From positions 12,578,001-12,642,000 of the forward strand of contig JAMJFZ010001258.1 in the NCBI GenBank assembly GCA_026225945.1: a stretch of DNA of 64,000 bases, in the 5' to 3' direction. Made by a program: the position numbers and the translations under genes. The stretch's first letter is position 1. Each line of letters opens with the position of its first letter. This DNA comes from Cricetomys ansorgei. Lineage: Eukaryota; Chordata; Mammalia; Rodentia; Nesomyidae. Shown here piece after piece: positions 32,411-44,084 of this stretch. The notes beneath the pieces were generated by a model. That model searched no databases and was not told the DNA's origin. It saw only the letters and a program-made list of their open reading frames with translations.

Positions 32411-34395
32411 AGCACTGACCGAGGTCCCAGGGCTCCAAAACCTATCTTGTCCCCACAGACATTCTGTAGCCTCTAATTGACATGTCACACTCCCAGAAAG
32501 GCTAGATGACCCCAAGGACATTCGTCTGAGGCCCGGCTGCCCGGCTTCTCAAGCTGTAAGACTTTTCAGTGTCACCTTTCCCCTTTCAAAAATCCACTGG
32601 CCTATCTAGAAATGGCTGCTGCTTTGGGGGCCTGCCTTACAGAGAGGGGAGAGGCAGGTATCAAAGACGAGCTTCTCAGAGCGTGTGAGGGGCTCCTTGG
32701 TTTGCCAAGCTGTGTCTTAATAATTTTAGCAAGGCAACATTAATGCAAGAAGAGCTCTTCCGGATGCCTGGGGACTTTCTGAGCAGAGCTCACCTGACCG
32801 GCTTCTTCCGGAGAAGGTTCATGGCCAGGGTTGTCTTGGGGGACACGCTGGTCCTCAGCGAAGATGCCTTCTAGAGCACAGCCTTTGCAGCTGCTCTCTT
32901 CCCGTGCCTCCCACTGTTACCTGAGGCAGGAAGTGATGCCCAGGTGGCTGAGTTAGCAGAGAGGAAACAGCTGTGCTTTCTGCATTCCCCCCCCACCCCC
33001 ACGGACTTTCTTTGGCCCTTTGCTGTCACTTCCCTTTGTCCAGCGAGGAAACCACCCTCCCCAAGCCTGGGCGGAGGTACACATGGGATGGGACAGAGTG
33101 CTTTCCTCTGTGTGCATTGCAGACAGCATGCACTAAGCCGGAGAGGGCATCTGATCCCGCAGCTCGGTGACCTCGGACCTGGCGGAAATGGATCACTCTT
33201 ATCAGATCTGACCACAGCTCCAGGGAGGAAGGGGTGGTGATGGTGAACTTGCATCCAAGGTGGGGTAAGGAACCAAGGGGCTGTGGGCTGGTTTGAACTT
33301 TTGTCCTTCATTGTGCAGTGCCCGAGAGAGAGCACCCTCCATTTGCAAGTAATCTACCTACTTAGTCGACGGGTACGTTAACCTGTGCTACGTCACCGCC
33401 GTTCACTGTACAGTTACTAGAGATGTTGTGCCAGGCACCTCCAGGCCTATGACTTCAAATCAGTGGCCTCAGTCAGCCCTCAAAGTTGCCTTTCTGATGC
33501 CGTTGGTCTTACGGGCTGCAGATTAGAGACGGAGGTTGCATTATCAGTGAAGCACATATTGGGCGTGTTTGTCCCTCCCCTTAGCCTGTGCCTGGCCCCA
33601 TGCTGTCACTGTACTTCACACACTTGGACCCTCTCCAGGGCTGCCCTAGGGTCATGGGGACTTCTGCAGCCCAGCACACTGTCCTTCTATGGAAACGTGC
33701 CCCTTGTTGGGAACCCTGCCTCACAGTTTTGCCTAGCTAGGAGTTCTGAGCGAATAGGGGTTGTCCCTGTCCTTTGAAGTAGCCCCTTTGTCAACTTCTC
33801 AGGGTAGGCCCAGTTCTGATCCAGCTTTATTCTGTTTCCCGGTGGCTGAAACCCAAAAAGCTATTTTAAGGGACTTGCCTGTGTGGGAGAATTTCTCCGC
33901 ATGACAGCAGAGGAGGCCTAGCTGCCTGGCACAGGGCTGGCTGGCCAGGAGGCTCGGAGAGGGACACTCTCTCCTGAGTCCCACCTCCCAGGCAGGGTCC
34001 GATGAACTGCGCCTGGCTCTTGGAAGGGATATCAGCTCTTACTGATGAGACTGGGGTACGCAGAGATGGCTGTCCAGAGGCTTCTGCTAGCTCAACCCCA
34101 GTGGGTTGGCCTACTGATCCTTCTCACACATAGTTAAATCTACTATAGAACAATGTCTGAGCTTTGCTTTCAAGCCGGGATTAATTATTTATGTTAGTCA
34201 TCCCTCACTGGCAACCTGAACCAAACAGCTTCATTTCTCACTGTGGTTTCTGAGGGTGGTAGCTCCCAGGCCTGGGAAGTGGGTGAACCCAGTCAAGAGA
34301 AAGTATACAGGGTACCCCCGAGGAGTGCAGCCGCTGGGCTAGGGTTCTTCTGTCCAGGAGACCCCGGCCATTGCTGAGGCTTTAGGCATCTTACT
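32411..34395. other. Intron, low-repeat block
   Basis: About 2 kb with no SINE. The block at 32700-32770 (TTAATAATTTTAGCAAGGC and TTAATGCAAGAAGAGC) is AT-rich within GC-rich flanks and is a candidate conserved element. A minus-strand 154-residue frame at 32871-33335 overlaps a plus frame and shows no domain. Confidence 0.45.
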
Positions 34396-34500
34396 CCTGT
34401 CTCTGGTAGTTAGGTGGTGGGTGGCGGAAGTCAAGGTTTAAACCCAGATCTCTGCAGTGTCAGAGAAGCGACTTTTCTACGCTGCACCAGAGAGTTGGTG
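34396..34500 (-). repeat. MIR 5'-end remnant, antisense
   Basis: 'caaggtttaaacccagatct' and 'ctacgctgcaccagag' mirror the MIR tRNA-derived head. Confidence 0.45.
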
Positions 34501-35194
34501 GAATGGCCCGGACACTGGGGTGCTGTGTGAGAGTGTATCATCCCCCATCTCCCTCACCAGGCTGGAGCATTCATAACGGGGTCAAAGACAGCAGTATGTG
34601 ACCTTCCTCATCCCTCTCTGCACTCTTTCTGATCCTAGTGACTGTTCCTTGGGGTGTTCCCCAGGGCATCTCCCCGCTCCCATGCAGCTCTATGGAGGTA
34701 CAGAACAGGTACAGTGGTGTCCTGGCCTCATAAGGAGGGATGAGGAAAGGAATAGCGGATGACCTGAGGGGATGCCCTTTCTGATCGCTTCCTAGGAGGC
34801 CAGAGCCTAAGGAACTCATCACGTGGGTCCCACACAAAATTTCAGGGTTCACAGATGACACCGAAGCTCTCCTGCCCGCCCACCTCCTCTGAGCCCCTCA
34901 TGAACGTAGTGTGGCTGCAGTTGGTAGTTGATAAACTCTAAAATGGTTCAGATTTTTATTTATTGCCCAGAACCACTTTTGAGTCTGGCTGCTAGCGGCT
35001 CTTGTCCTCTCTTTAGAGACGTCCACTAACATGGCATGGAGGTTGGGGTCAGGGCGCAGTTTAGTCCCTGGCGCGCCTCCTAGTGCTCGCTCAGGTAAAT
35101 CCGGGCTGCGGGAACTGGAGTCACCCCCAGAGAGACCTGGGTCGCAGTAGATGGAAGCAGAGGGCAAGAGCGGGGCGTTGACGACCTCTGACCT
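34501..35194. other. Intron, no recognisable feature
   Basis: Ends with a short tandem of 'gacctctgacctcc' at 35181-35211 (three near copies of an 11-14 bp unit). No exon signal. Confidence 0.5.
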
Positions 35195-35395
35195 CCGACC
35201 TCTGACCTCCGCCGTGTGGGCTTAGGCTCGGGCCTGGAAAATAGTCACGAGTTGTGGCCTCTCACTTGGTTGTCTGACTTGGTTCCCTTTTTCACCTCCG
35301 TGGGCCTCAGTTTCTGCTGAAAATGGTGGTAATCGTAATACCTACCCCATACGGTTGTGACTCTGTGTGAGCAGATGTCCGAATGTCAGTTCTTG
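35195..35395 (+). repeat. MIR remnant
   Basis: 'ctccgtgggcctcagtttct', 'gaaaatggtggtaatcgtaa' and 'tacctaccccatacggttgt' are ordered MIR blocks. Confidence 0.75.
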
Positions 35396-35599
35396 TCACG
35401 TCCGTGATTAGCGTCCTTCGTGCTTTTGTTCGGCTTTTGTCACCTTCTGGAAGCTCTCCTGAGCTTCCATCTTAACATGTCTCCTAGGAAGTTTTAGGTT
35501 TTCCAATGACTTGAGGTCGTTGGGCTTTCAGCAAGCCGTTAACTTACTCATTCAGTCCCTCATTCGTTACTTGGGTGTTTTCTATGCTCCAGACACAGT

Positions 35600-35667
35600 G
35601 AGCAGGGCAGGGTGGGTGAGCAGGGTGGGGTGGGTGAGCAGGGCGGGGTGGGTGAGCAGGGCGGGTA
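35600..35667. repeat. 18-bp minisatellite, four copies
   Basis: GAGCAGGG recurs at 35600, 35618, 35636 and 35654, an exact 18-bp period with unit GAGCAGGGCGGGGTGGGT. Because 18 is a multiple of three, the overlapping open frame at 35511-35741 shows a six-residue repeat, which is an artefact. Confidence 0.95.
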
Positions 35668-36735
35668 AGAAACCTTGCCCTGTGAGAGAAGGGAACAATA
35701 TACAAACAAAAATCTATTGTTTGTTAGATGGGGGGCGGTAAATACTGTAGCGAATGCTAAGGCAGAGTGAAGGGTGCAGGGCAGGCTGGTTCAGAGGAGG
35801 GCGGCTGTGCTGTTGTATACGGAGGGTGGCAGGGCGGCCCCTTTGCGGAGGTGATGTTTGAATAGGACTTGCAAGTTGAGGGAGTGAGGCACGGGAGTGT
35901 TTGAGGGAAAGCAGTTGAAGGAGAGGGACCAGCAAGTGCTAAGACCCCGAGGTAGAGCCGCAGCTGCGCTTGCCAAGGAAGAGCAAGGAGCCTGGGGTGT
36001 TCAGGGAGTATGTCAGAGAACGGACGCAGCCTCTGTCTCTCCCATCCTGAGGGTGGTATGCTCTGCTCTGCAGTGGGGTGACTTGTTGAAGACTCAGTCT
36101 TCAGGCCAAAACACTGCTTGGAGTTTGATCCTGAACCCCTAGGAAGACCCTTGGGGCAGGCACATTCTCCATCAGTAGTGACGTGGATAGGGACCCCAGG
36201 GCCCCAAAAGCATTACACCCTGTAGGGAGATTTACCTGCTGAAAGTTAATCTTGGACCTACTGTGCATGAGGTGCTTCAGTGAAAGCCAGGAGCAGGAGG
36301 TTTGCTGAGTTGTGAGCAACCGCAGCTGCCTCTTTCACAGGCTGCTTACCCCAGCAGAGGCTGCAAGCCACGATGGCCCTGGATCAAGGTGGTAAGCCTG
36401 TGGACTGAGGCGTTACCTTATGGAAACCTTCCTTCTCACCCGATTCTTATTTTACTACAGTTATGGAAGCTGCTTGTCTGGATGTCAAAACGCACATCCC
36501 TCCCTGTTTACTGCGGTCAGTGATGTTAAGATGCCTTCAGATCAGCCCACCAAAAACATCTGTTCTCTTTGGAGCAGATAGACGTAGAACCCAAGGACCA
36601 GGTGTCTCTAGTTAATTAGCTCCATTATGAACTAACCTGGGAACCTAAGCTCTATGTGTGCTAGCCAGGGAAACCGTCTTCCAGGGGGCTAAATGATAAA
36701 CATAACATTGCCGAAGACAGGCCATCTGGCGCAAA
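35668..36735. other. Intron, no recognisable feature
   Basis: No SINE recognised. Short frames on both strands (35714-36523) have no domain. Confidence 0.5.
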
Positions 36736-36905
36736 CTCACTTTCCTAAGCCCCTGGCTCATTTAATCTTTCCCAAAGCCCTTCGAGAAAAGCACCAGCAT
36801 GGTCCTTGTTGTGCTGCCAAGGGACCAGAGGCAGGGAGAGATTCATTTACTCATGGTCACCAGCCAGGAAGAGGTAGAGTGGGGACTTAAAGCCAGGCAG
36901 GGACA
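36736..36905 (-). repeat. MIR remnant, antisense
   Basis: 'gctcatttaatctttcccaa', 'accagaggcagggagagatt' and 'tcatggtcaccagccagg' are antisense MIR blocks. Confidence 0.6.
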
Positions 36906-37559
36906 CCAGGATCCTCTGGTAGGCTCTTGCCCTAGCCTACTAGCCTGCCATACCGTGCTGCAGCCTAGGTTGGCTGTGCATAGATCCCCTACTTGAAAGT
37001 GGGCCGTTGACAAGCAGCAGGGTAAGAGGACAAAAGCCACAGGAGGCCAGCCCCTCTCCTTTCCCTAGACAGGAAAAACCATTTGTCATGGGAGCTCCAC
37101 ACTGCAGGGGGTGGCTTTGTTGTGTGAGGTTGTCTTCCTGGGCCATTTACACGTCAGGGTGGGGATCCTGTTGGTGGAGGCCCCTTTAGGGTGTCTAGCA
37201 AGATACTTTTGACACCTAGGCCTACTGAGGAGAGCCAGCAGGTGGTTGTGGTTGTGTTTTCCCTGGGAGAGGGCAGCCCACATTCTACCCTGCTCAGTTC
37301 ATCTTTGGAACTAAACAGGTCTTAACTAGTCCTTGGGCCCCAAAATAAACAGCAGCTGTTGATGGCTCCACCATTGCTACGGGTCCATCTGTCAACAGCC
37401 CTAGGCACTTGCTTAGTCTTGCCTCTTTTGGGTTCAGAAAGTAGCACTGGGTTTGGTACTGCTAGCTAGCTAGGACGGAACCTGCCTAGCTGGTGTGCGC
37501 TGGTCTGCCCCCTCCCAGGCAGCGCTCCTTTCTGTCCTGGGATGAAGCCAGCACCCATA
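36906..37559. other. Intron, no recognisable feature
   Basis: GCTAGCTAGCTAGG microrepeat at 37461-37474; otherwise featureless. Confidence 0.5.
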
Positions 37560-37680
37560 GGGTCCGGAGTCCCGTATCAACTCGGCTCTTGCCCTTGCCA
37601 CTTATTTACCTAGTGACCTTGAACAGGTAGTGTAACTCTGAGCCTCAGCGTTCTTTGTAAAAACAGCTATGATATCTCTG
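37560..37680 (+). repeat. MIR remnant
   Basis: 'ccacttatttacctagtgac', 'cttgaacaggtagtgtaact' and 'ctgagcctcagcgttctttg' follow the MIR core. Confidence 0.75.
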
Positions 37681-37719
37681 TTGCAGAATGCCATGCCATA
37701 GTGCAAGTTTTACACACAC

Positions 37720-37855
37720 ACACACCTCAGATACATTATTGTAGGCTGGCCTCGAGCTTGCACTGTATGGAGGGTGACCTTGAACATCTGATCCTCCTGC
37801 TTCCACTCCCAGGTTGCTGGAATTCCAGGCAAACACCACTAACCCAGAACCCAGA
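37720..37855 (-). repeat. Antisense B1-like SINE
   Basis: 'ttgtaggctggcctcgagct', 'gaccttgaacatctgatcct' and 'gcttccactcccaggttgct' match antisense B1. Confidence 0.7.
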
Positions 37856-37884
37856 CGTTCTTATTAGTTAGTCAAGCCCCAGTA

Positions 37885-38065
37885 CAGCTATTGAAGGCAG
37901 ACTGCCTGACTTGAAGCCCAGTAGCCATGTGGTCTTTGGGGGAGCTGCTGACACTTGCTGCTGTAGTTTTCTTGTCTGTGAGGGATGACAACCCCACCCT
38001 GATAGTGAGGGTTGAATAGGCTGATGTGTACAAAACTGACTCTGCCAGGCCTGGAGGAAGCGATC
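37885..38065 (+). repeat. MIR remnant
   Basis: 'cagactgcctgacttgaagc', 'cttgtctgtgagggatgaca' and 'actgactctgccaggcctgg' follow MIR order weakly. Confidence 0.5.
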
Positions 38066-38795
38066 AGGGCAAGTAACTGCGTGTTACAAGAGATTCTCCC
38101 TGCGTGGGATCAGGTGCCTTGTGTGCAGCCAGGAGCCGACTGTCCAGCTGACCCGGGTGAATCTGGGCTGCTCCACTCGTTTGTCTAACTTTGTTTCCTC
38201 CCTGTGGTCAGAACCTCTTAAGGGTACATATGTGCCTGTGAGGCTGCTGGGAGCAGAGGGTGAGCAGGGACTCCATTCTTGGCAATATCCTGCTGAGACT
38301 GGATGTAATGGTGCATGGGGCTGTGAGCCTCGACTCTAGTGGGTGAGCAGATCTCCTACTGGCCACGCACAACTTGCCCTGGCTTCTCCCTGGCTCTTTA
38401 CTCTGGGAAACTCCTGCCATCTTGGCTTTCCACTTGCTTTTAGCCCTCAGGGTTAGGGTTAGGTCTTGCAGTATGAGAACCTCCTTTAGAGCATCCACAG
38501 AAAGCAAAGAGAGAAAAACAAACAAAAATCCTCACCATCTGGTCCTGTGTGTGTTTTGGCCCTGGTATCAGGTGACATGGCGGGCACCTCTGGTTCCTAG
38601 GAAAAAGGCCTTCTGAATGTGTAGCCTGCCCAGGAGCCTGGCCCTTTAAGAGAGATAAGCAGGCTTGGTGTTTCACCCTCTGGCTTTGGTCAGTTTTTGT
38701 TCAAGAAGAGAAGACTGTGTGGTTCTGTTCACAACACCCTCGGTTGGGGAAGAGAATGAGGCTGTGTTCCAGAGAGAAGCGGAGAAAAGGAGTTC
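38066..38795. other. Intron, no recognisable feature
   Basis: No repeat or exon recognised. Confidence 0.5.
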
Positions 38796-38945
38796 AAGGC
38801 TTCGGACCCAGACTGCCAGTTCACACTTGAGCTCGACCGTTTCTGCTATGTGGTCTTGGGGAAGTTCCTTAGTCACTAGGCGCTTCTCTTCCCTGTTCTG
38901 TAAAGTGGGGACTAGCACAGAGCCTCTGGCAAGGCACCACGGGAA
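38796..38945 (+). repeat. MIR remnant
   Basis: 'tcggacccagactgccagtt', 'tgctatgtggtcttggggaa' and 'gttctgtaaagtggggacta' are ordered MIR blocks. Confidence 0.75.
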
Positions 38946-39716
38946 GATTAAGGGTTGGGGGGGGCACTGAAGTGGGATCCTGCCATCCTGAGCAGACACA
39001 GCGGATGAAATCAACTTCCCAGAGCCCGGGGCCTCCAGGGCCTGATGAGGATGTATTTAGAACACTTGAGAGGGCCACATGGCATCTTAGACAAGGCATT
39101 TTGGATGAGTCCGTGGCATGTTCTAGGGGAAGGCAACCCGCAGGTGTGGAGATGGCAGCCCCTTTTCTGGCTGGCTGTGAGCTGGGCTTAACCCTGTCAG
39201 CTCCGTTTCCTCGGATGAGTGATGACTGAGCCTTCCTTGTAGGGCTCCTGGGAGAGTCATTGACAGCATGAAAGCATGCAGGAGACTCTTCCTTATACCG
39301 TTTACCCGGCTGTAAGGCGTGAGGAGGATCTTCACGTCAGGGTTGATAGAGACGAAGGCCTGCTCTGTCTGTCGTACAGATGAACCTGGGAATGGTCATG
39401 AGAAGCTGACAGCATGTTGTCATCCCTGTGGGCTGCACTTGCAGGTGATGGGGAAGGGGAGTTGGCGTGCATCTGAGTCTGTGGCTTAGGGTCTGAGCCC
39501 AACTAAGGCAACAAAGTTCTCCTGGTTGCGAGTGGCAGAGCTAGGACCGAAAACCTCCGCGCCTAGGACCCCAGGGAGACTGTGGACTGTGCAGCCTCTC
39601 CCTTGTCACAGAGGGAAAGAAAGTAGTTCAAGCAGGTCTTTTGCTTGTAATGGGAGGCAGTTTCTAGGGTGAGTCAGAATGTACTAAGTGGAAAAGACCT
39701 GATACACACAACGTTT
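38946..39716. other. Intron, no recognisable feature
   Basis: A weak antisense MIR tail may lie at 39525-39580 ('gcgagtggcagagctaggac'). Nothing else recognised. Confidence 0.45.
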
Positions 39717-39938
39717 CCAGGGGCTCATCAGGATAGAGGTAGCCAACACAGGCAGGAGCCAGGGGCTCATCAGGGATAGAAGTAGCCAACGCAGGCAGGA
39801 GCCAGGGGCTTATCAGGGATGATGGCGGTAGCCAACGCAAGCAGAGGCCAGGGGCTCATCAGGATGGAGGTAGCCAATGGGGGCAGGGGCCAGGGGCTCA
39901 TCAAGGATTATGGAGGTAGCCAACGCAGGCAGGAGCCA
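39717..39938. repeat. Minisatellite, about 43-bp unit, five copies
   Basis: GGGGCT recurs at 39720, 39762, 39805, 39851 and 39893, giving periods of 42, 43, 46 and 42 bp. The unit reads CAGGGGCTCATCAGG, then a GATAGAGGTAGCCAACGCAGG-like part, then CAGGAGC. Copies differ by small indels (GAT/GATTAT) and substitutions, so it is moderately old. Confidence 0.95.
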
Positions 39939-41435
39939 TAGCTGTAGAAGTAGGGCCTCTGAAACAAGGGACTCTGACTGTATACAGACTCGCTCCAGGA
40001 AAAAGATCAACAACAAAGCTCTTGGAGGTGGTGGAAGTCTAGTCCTCGCACCATGGTCAGGCCTGACGAACAGTGTAAGGAGACCGCTGGCCCCTGCGGA
40101 GAGACACTGCGTGTGTGTTGTGAAGTTCGGTCTGCAAAACAGGGAGTGAGTTAGATGTCATGAACATTAAAGCTGCCTGCGGCAGTGTGTGAGACGATAG
40201 GGAAAACAGGTGTTCTTAAGACGGTGAAAACATTTTCAAGAAAATAAAAGAGGAGTGTGTGTGTGTGTGTGTACACGTACGTACTTACGTTTGAGTGTGA
40301 AGTGGAACATGTGTGTGCTGGGTGTGTGTAGGGTGTCTGTGTACATATTGGTGTGTCTGTGTCCTTGTGTGTGTGTGATGAAAGCTCTTGGGTCACACCG
40401 TCCATAGGCCCGTTCCTGTGGTCATCTTTTCTCCCTCCGAGCTCCTTGTAGGAGGGCCGGAGGATCTGGCAGGGCTTGGCTTCTGTGTAAAGGGTTAGTA
40501 GTCCCTTCTTTGCATCACTCTTTGGGCAAGGCTGGGTTTCCCAGACCTCCCTGCCCTCTGCTAGGTCAGGAAGCTGATGTCAGTCGCTCAAGGGAACTCA
40601 TTGAGTAGGTAGGAGGGCAGAGACTGGCCAGGCCTTCGCTCCTGTCTTGTCCCTTGCCCAGATGAGGATCCCTCTCTTTCTACCCAAGACGCCAGCCCTG
40701 GAAGCACGATTTCTAGCTGAGTCAGGAAAACAGTATGACCCCAGGGCTGTGAGAAAGCAAGGGGAGACCTGGCAAGAAAGCCAAGGAGCCCAAGGACAGG
40801 GAACTGGTTAGTGAGGAACTTGATGCCTTGGGCCTGAGTCAATAGCATGTCCTCCCTGGCCATTGTCATCAGATATGTGGTCTAGCCTCAGAGAAGTGGG
40901 TAGGAGAGGCACAGACTATATCAGTGAGGGTTCTTGGAGGGACTGGAGCATGGGTGTGCCGGGTTAGTGTGAGTTCGGGGTAGGCAGTAAGTGGGGCTTT
41001 TGGGGGTGGGCTAACTTTTGGGGGTGTACCTGCGAAAACTCCAAATAGAGTACAGAGAATCTCACAAAAGCTGCAAGTCCTGGTGAGACTCAGCCGGGGC
41101 GTTTGGCCATTTAGTCGTGGCCAGCCCAGGGCTCTCAGGTGTCCTGGACAGGACCTTCTTCAGTCAGCCCACCTGATATCTCCAAACAACTCCTTGGAAG
41201 AAGCAGACAGTCCATGCTTGTTTCCCCAAGAATTTTCAAAGGCCACTTCTGTTTGCCTTCAGTGTTAGCCAAGGCTAGCTCTGGGAAGCAGGGGATTCAC
41301 CCATCATGACAGTCTGAACAGTACGCACTTTTCTAAAGTCACCCTGTAATAGGAGACCAGGCTGAACACTATTGGTGTGTGCGTCAGGACATGTTGAGCC
41401 TTGTGCTGAATCAGTTTAGATTGGGATGTGGTGGC
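39939..41435. other. Intron; GT-rich simple sequence at 40255-40377
   Basis: Nine pure GT units at 40255-40272 continue into degenerate GT-rich DNA to about 40377, with CGTACGTACTTACG inside. No interspersed repeat or exon recognised in the rest. Confidence 0.6.
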
Positions 41436-41590
41436 ATAGTGCCCTGGTCATGAGTGGCAGGGCTTCTGGAGTGAGAGACCATAACCAGCCATGTGATTTG
41501 GGGAGAATTGCTTAACCCTCCTGAGTCTCAGTTTCTTCCTCTGTAAAATGGTGCCAAAAGCATAGGTCCATTGATAGAGTCCCTGGATGG
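41436..41590 (+). repeat. MIR remnant
   Basis: 'ggcagggcttctggagtgag', 'ccagccatgtgatttgggga' and 'agtttcttcctctgtaaaat' are ordered MIR blocks, among the best preserved in the window. Confidence 0.85.
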
Positions 41591-41604
41591 CCTAGAAATA
41601 ATAT

Positions 41605-41728
41605 CAGTGGTAGCCTGGTGTGTGTGATGGTACATGCCTATAATCTTGTTGCCTAGGTGGTAGAGAAAAGAGGATCAGGAGTTCAAGGCCAGCCTCAGCT
41701 GCCTGGAATACAAGAGACCCTGTGTACC
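41605..41728 (+). repeat. B1 SINE, body (tail displaced by insertion)
   Basis: 'gtgatggtacatgcctataa', 'caggagttcaaggccagcct' and 'agagaccctgt' are B1. The missing end, 'ccgtctcaaaaac' with an A/CAAAA tail, reappears at about 42130-42162, after the Lx-like repeat. Confidence 0.8.
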
Positions 41729-42122
41729 TGTTAGTATATTGTCAACTTTGACACAAGCAAGGGTCATCTGGGAAGAGAGAAGCTCAACTGAGAAAATATC
41801 TCCTCTCTCAGTTTGGCTGCAGGCAAGTCTATGAGAGCATTTTCTTGATAAATGATTGATGTTGGAGGGCCCAGCCCACTGTGGGCAGTGCCAACCCTGT
41901 GCAGGGAGTCCTCAGTTGTATTTAAAAAGCAAGTTGAACAGGCCAGTAAGCAGCATTCTTCCATGGCATCTGCTTCAGTTCCTGCTTTGAGGTTCCTGCC
42001 TTAATTTAAGTCCTTGCCCTGACTTCCCTTCGTGATGAACTGTAAGCTGTAGACGAAATAAACCCTCTCCTCCCTAAGTTGTTTTTGGTCGTGGTGTTTA
42101 CCACAGCATCAGAAACCTAACA
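41729..42122 (+). repeat. Rodent dispersed repeat of about 390 bp (Lx/L1-3'-like), copy 3, opposite orientation
   Basis: Inverted relative to the copies at 4985 and 17420: 'gtcaactttgacacaagcaa', 'tttcttgataaatgattgat', 'agtaagcagcattcttccat' and 'acgaaataaaccctctcctc'. The last block contains AATAAA in this orientation, which sets the strand. Confidence 0.72.
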
Positions 42123-42165
42123 AACACACCCGTCTCAAAAACAAAAAACAAAAACAAAAACCAAG
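42123..42165 (+). repeat. B1 tail after nested insertion
   Basis: 'acccgtctcaaaaacaaaaa' completes the B1 interrupted at 41728. Confidence 0.7.
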
Positions 42166-42374
42166 AGGGAGAGGGAGGGAGGAAGGACAAGGGGGAAGAG
42201 ATGGAGGGGAAGGAAGGAGAGAATGAATCAACGGTAAAAACACAGTAGACAGCAGGGGCTGGTGTCCTCTCTGAACTATTAGCCGTGGCAGAGGCTAGCC
42301 CGTGTCAATGATGATAGCCACCCCACCCTGCCCCAGCTTGGAGACCAACTTTCTTTAACGCACAGTTGGCCCAC

Positions 42375-42650
42375 GAAGTCTGTGCAGTTCAGTGACTCAC
42401 AATATTCACAGTGTCACCCGACTGCACTGAGATGATCAACTGCAGAATATGTCATGATAGCCACACTCCCCCCAATTGGTCCCTGGCAACTGTTAACACT
42501 CTGTCTCTGGACTGGTGTCTTCTAGACATCGCATACAAATGCAGTCATCTGTTACATGGTCTTTTATGACTGGCTTTCATTAGCAAATACTTTTGCCCAT
42601 GTCACCTCTTTGGATGGCTCACTGGGGGTGCTCAATTCCTTCCTTGGGGC
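42375..42650 (-). repeat. Old antisense L1 (L1M-type) fragment
   Basis: 'gtccctggcaactgttaaca', 'ctctgtctctggactggtgt', 'cttctagacatcgcatacaa' and 'tacatggtcttttatgactg' are in the order found on the complement strand of old L1 elements. Confidence 0.65.
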
Positions 42651-44080
42651 ACAGATCTTAGCTGTGACTCTAGCAGGGCCAGCCCTAGGGCTAGCCCTCC
42701 TTACCCTGTGAAATGTCACCCCTTCCTCAGCCAGCACACTGAAGATCTTTCAGAAGTTCAGGTCCTGATTGGAGTTTATTCCCAGTACTTCCTCTGGCCC
42801 AATTGGAGCTGGTTGGGGGAGGGGTGGAAACTGCACAAAGCCTCCACTGTCTGCACACCCCCCAAACCCCCCAGAGACCTTCTTTCCGGTGGGGGATGGG
42901 GAAAGAGACATAAAGCATCTTTATTTGTTTTTAATATTGCCCAACGCCCCTCCCCCCAACTCCTTTACTAAGATCTGGCCAAAGTCCCCATATTTTTGGT
43001 TGGACTCTCTTCCCTTGAGACTCAGGGTTATGGGACTTCCCTCTTGGGGGTATCTGATGGGGAAGTCCACAGTGCTTTGGATTTCTCCAGTGTGAAGCTG
43101 GGCTCTGTTTTCCCTAGAGCTGGAGCTGGGCCAGTGCAGAGCAGGCACCTCCTTTAGGAGGCGTTCAGCTGCAAGTAACAGCCCTGGCAGAAGCTCCTTG
43201 CCTTGAAGTCTGTAGGTGGACGCGGTTGCACAGAGTGGTCCCCAGATCTCTGTGGGAAGCTGGGAAGAAGTGTTGCAGTGCAGTAGGCCTTACCTGCCCC
43301 CATCCTGGGCCAGCTTAGTGCCGCCCCCCCCCCCCCCAGGTTTGGGAGTAGAACCTAGCCTTGAGTTCTGATCAAGGCTGCCTGGAGACTGCCCCGCCCT
43401 CTTCGCTCACTAGCTCTCTGTTCTCATTTCATGCCCCTCCCACCACCCATTCTAGGCCATGTGGCAGCCTTGCTTCTTCAGGTCACTCCTGCAGGCTGGG
43501 GCACACACCTGTCAATTACAGGTCTCCTTCTACTCTCTCCATGTCCCCCCACCCCCACCCCATGCTAAGCCATCTCCACTGTCTGGAGTGTGTGATTTAC
43601 CATTCAGATGCCTCTTCCAAATTCACCCGAGGCACACGGGCTTCCTCCAGATGTGTGAGGTATTCGTACCAGGCGCCATATGAAGGACCAGACAGGGTCC
43701 TTCACTTAAGGCCCTGGCTAGTAGACACAAAGTTCTTCCAGGACAAGGGCTTTGCAAACCCTTGAGCAGAAAAAACACTTGTCAATATTTGCTGATCCTG
43801 CCGGACTCGTGGCCCTGCCTGATGTGTTTGTTGGTCACATGCTAGGTTTTCCAACTTCAGGTGCAGCTAGATACATTAATCCTGTTTCACAGATTTTTAC
43901 GTATTGTGACCACCGCAGGACCGTCTTCCTCTGTGTTTTACCCTTTAGCCCTATCCTTCCTCTTCCTTCCCCTGCAGTGTCTGCAGTGATTTGTTTAATC
44001 TAAACCTACGTGTCCCCAGAAAACAGACTCTGTGGTTTCCTAGGTAGTAGTGTAGGATTGGTTCTGTTTGCTTCCTTTCT
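42651..44080. other. Intron; poly-C run at 43322-43338
   Basis: No SINE recognised. Runs of C occur at 42857-42875, 43322-43338 (about 15 C) and in CCCCACCCC words at 43547-43562. Open frames on both strands here are not gene-like. Confidence 0.5.
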
Positions 44081-44084
44081 TACG

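Noticed and set aside
39717..39938. CRISPR-like array
   Set aside because: Unit is a direct minisatellite without unique spacers, in a mammalian intron.
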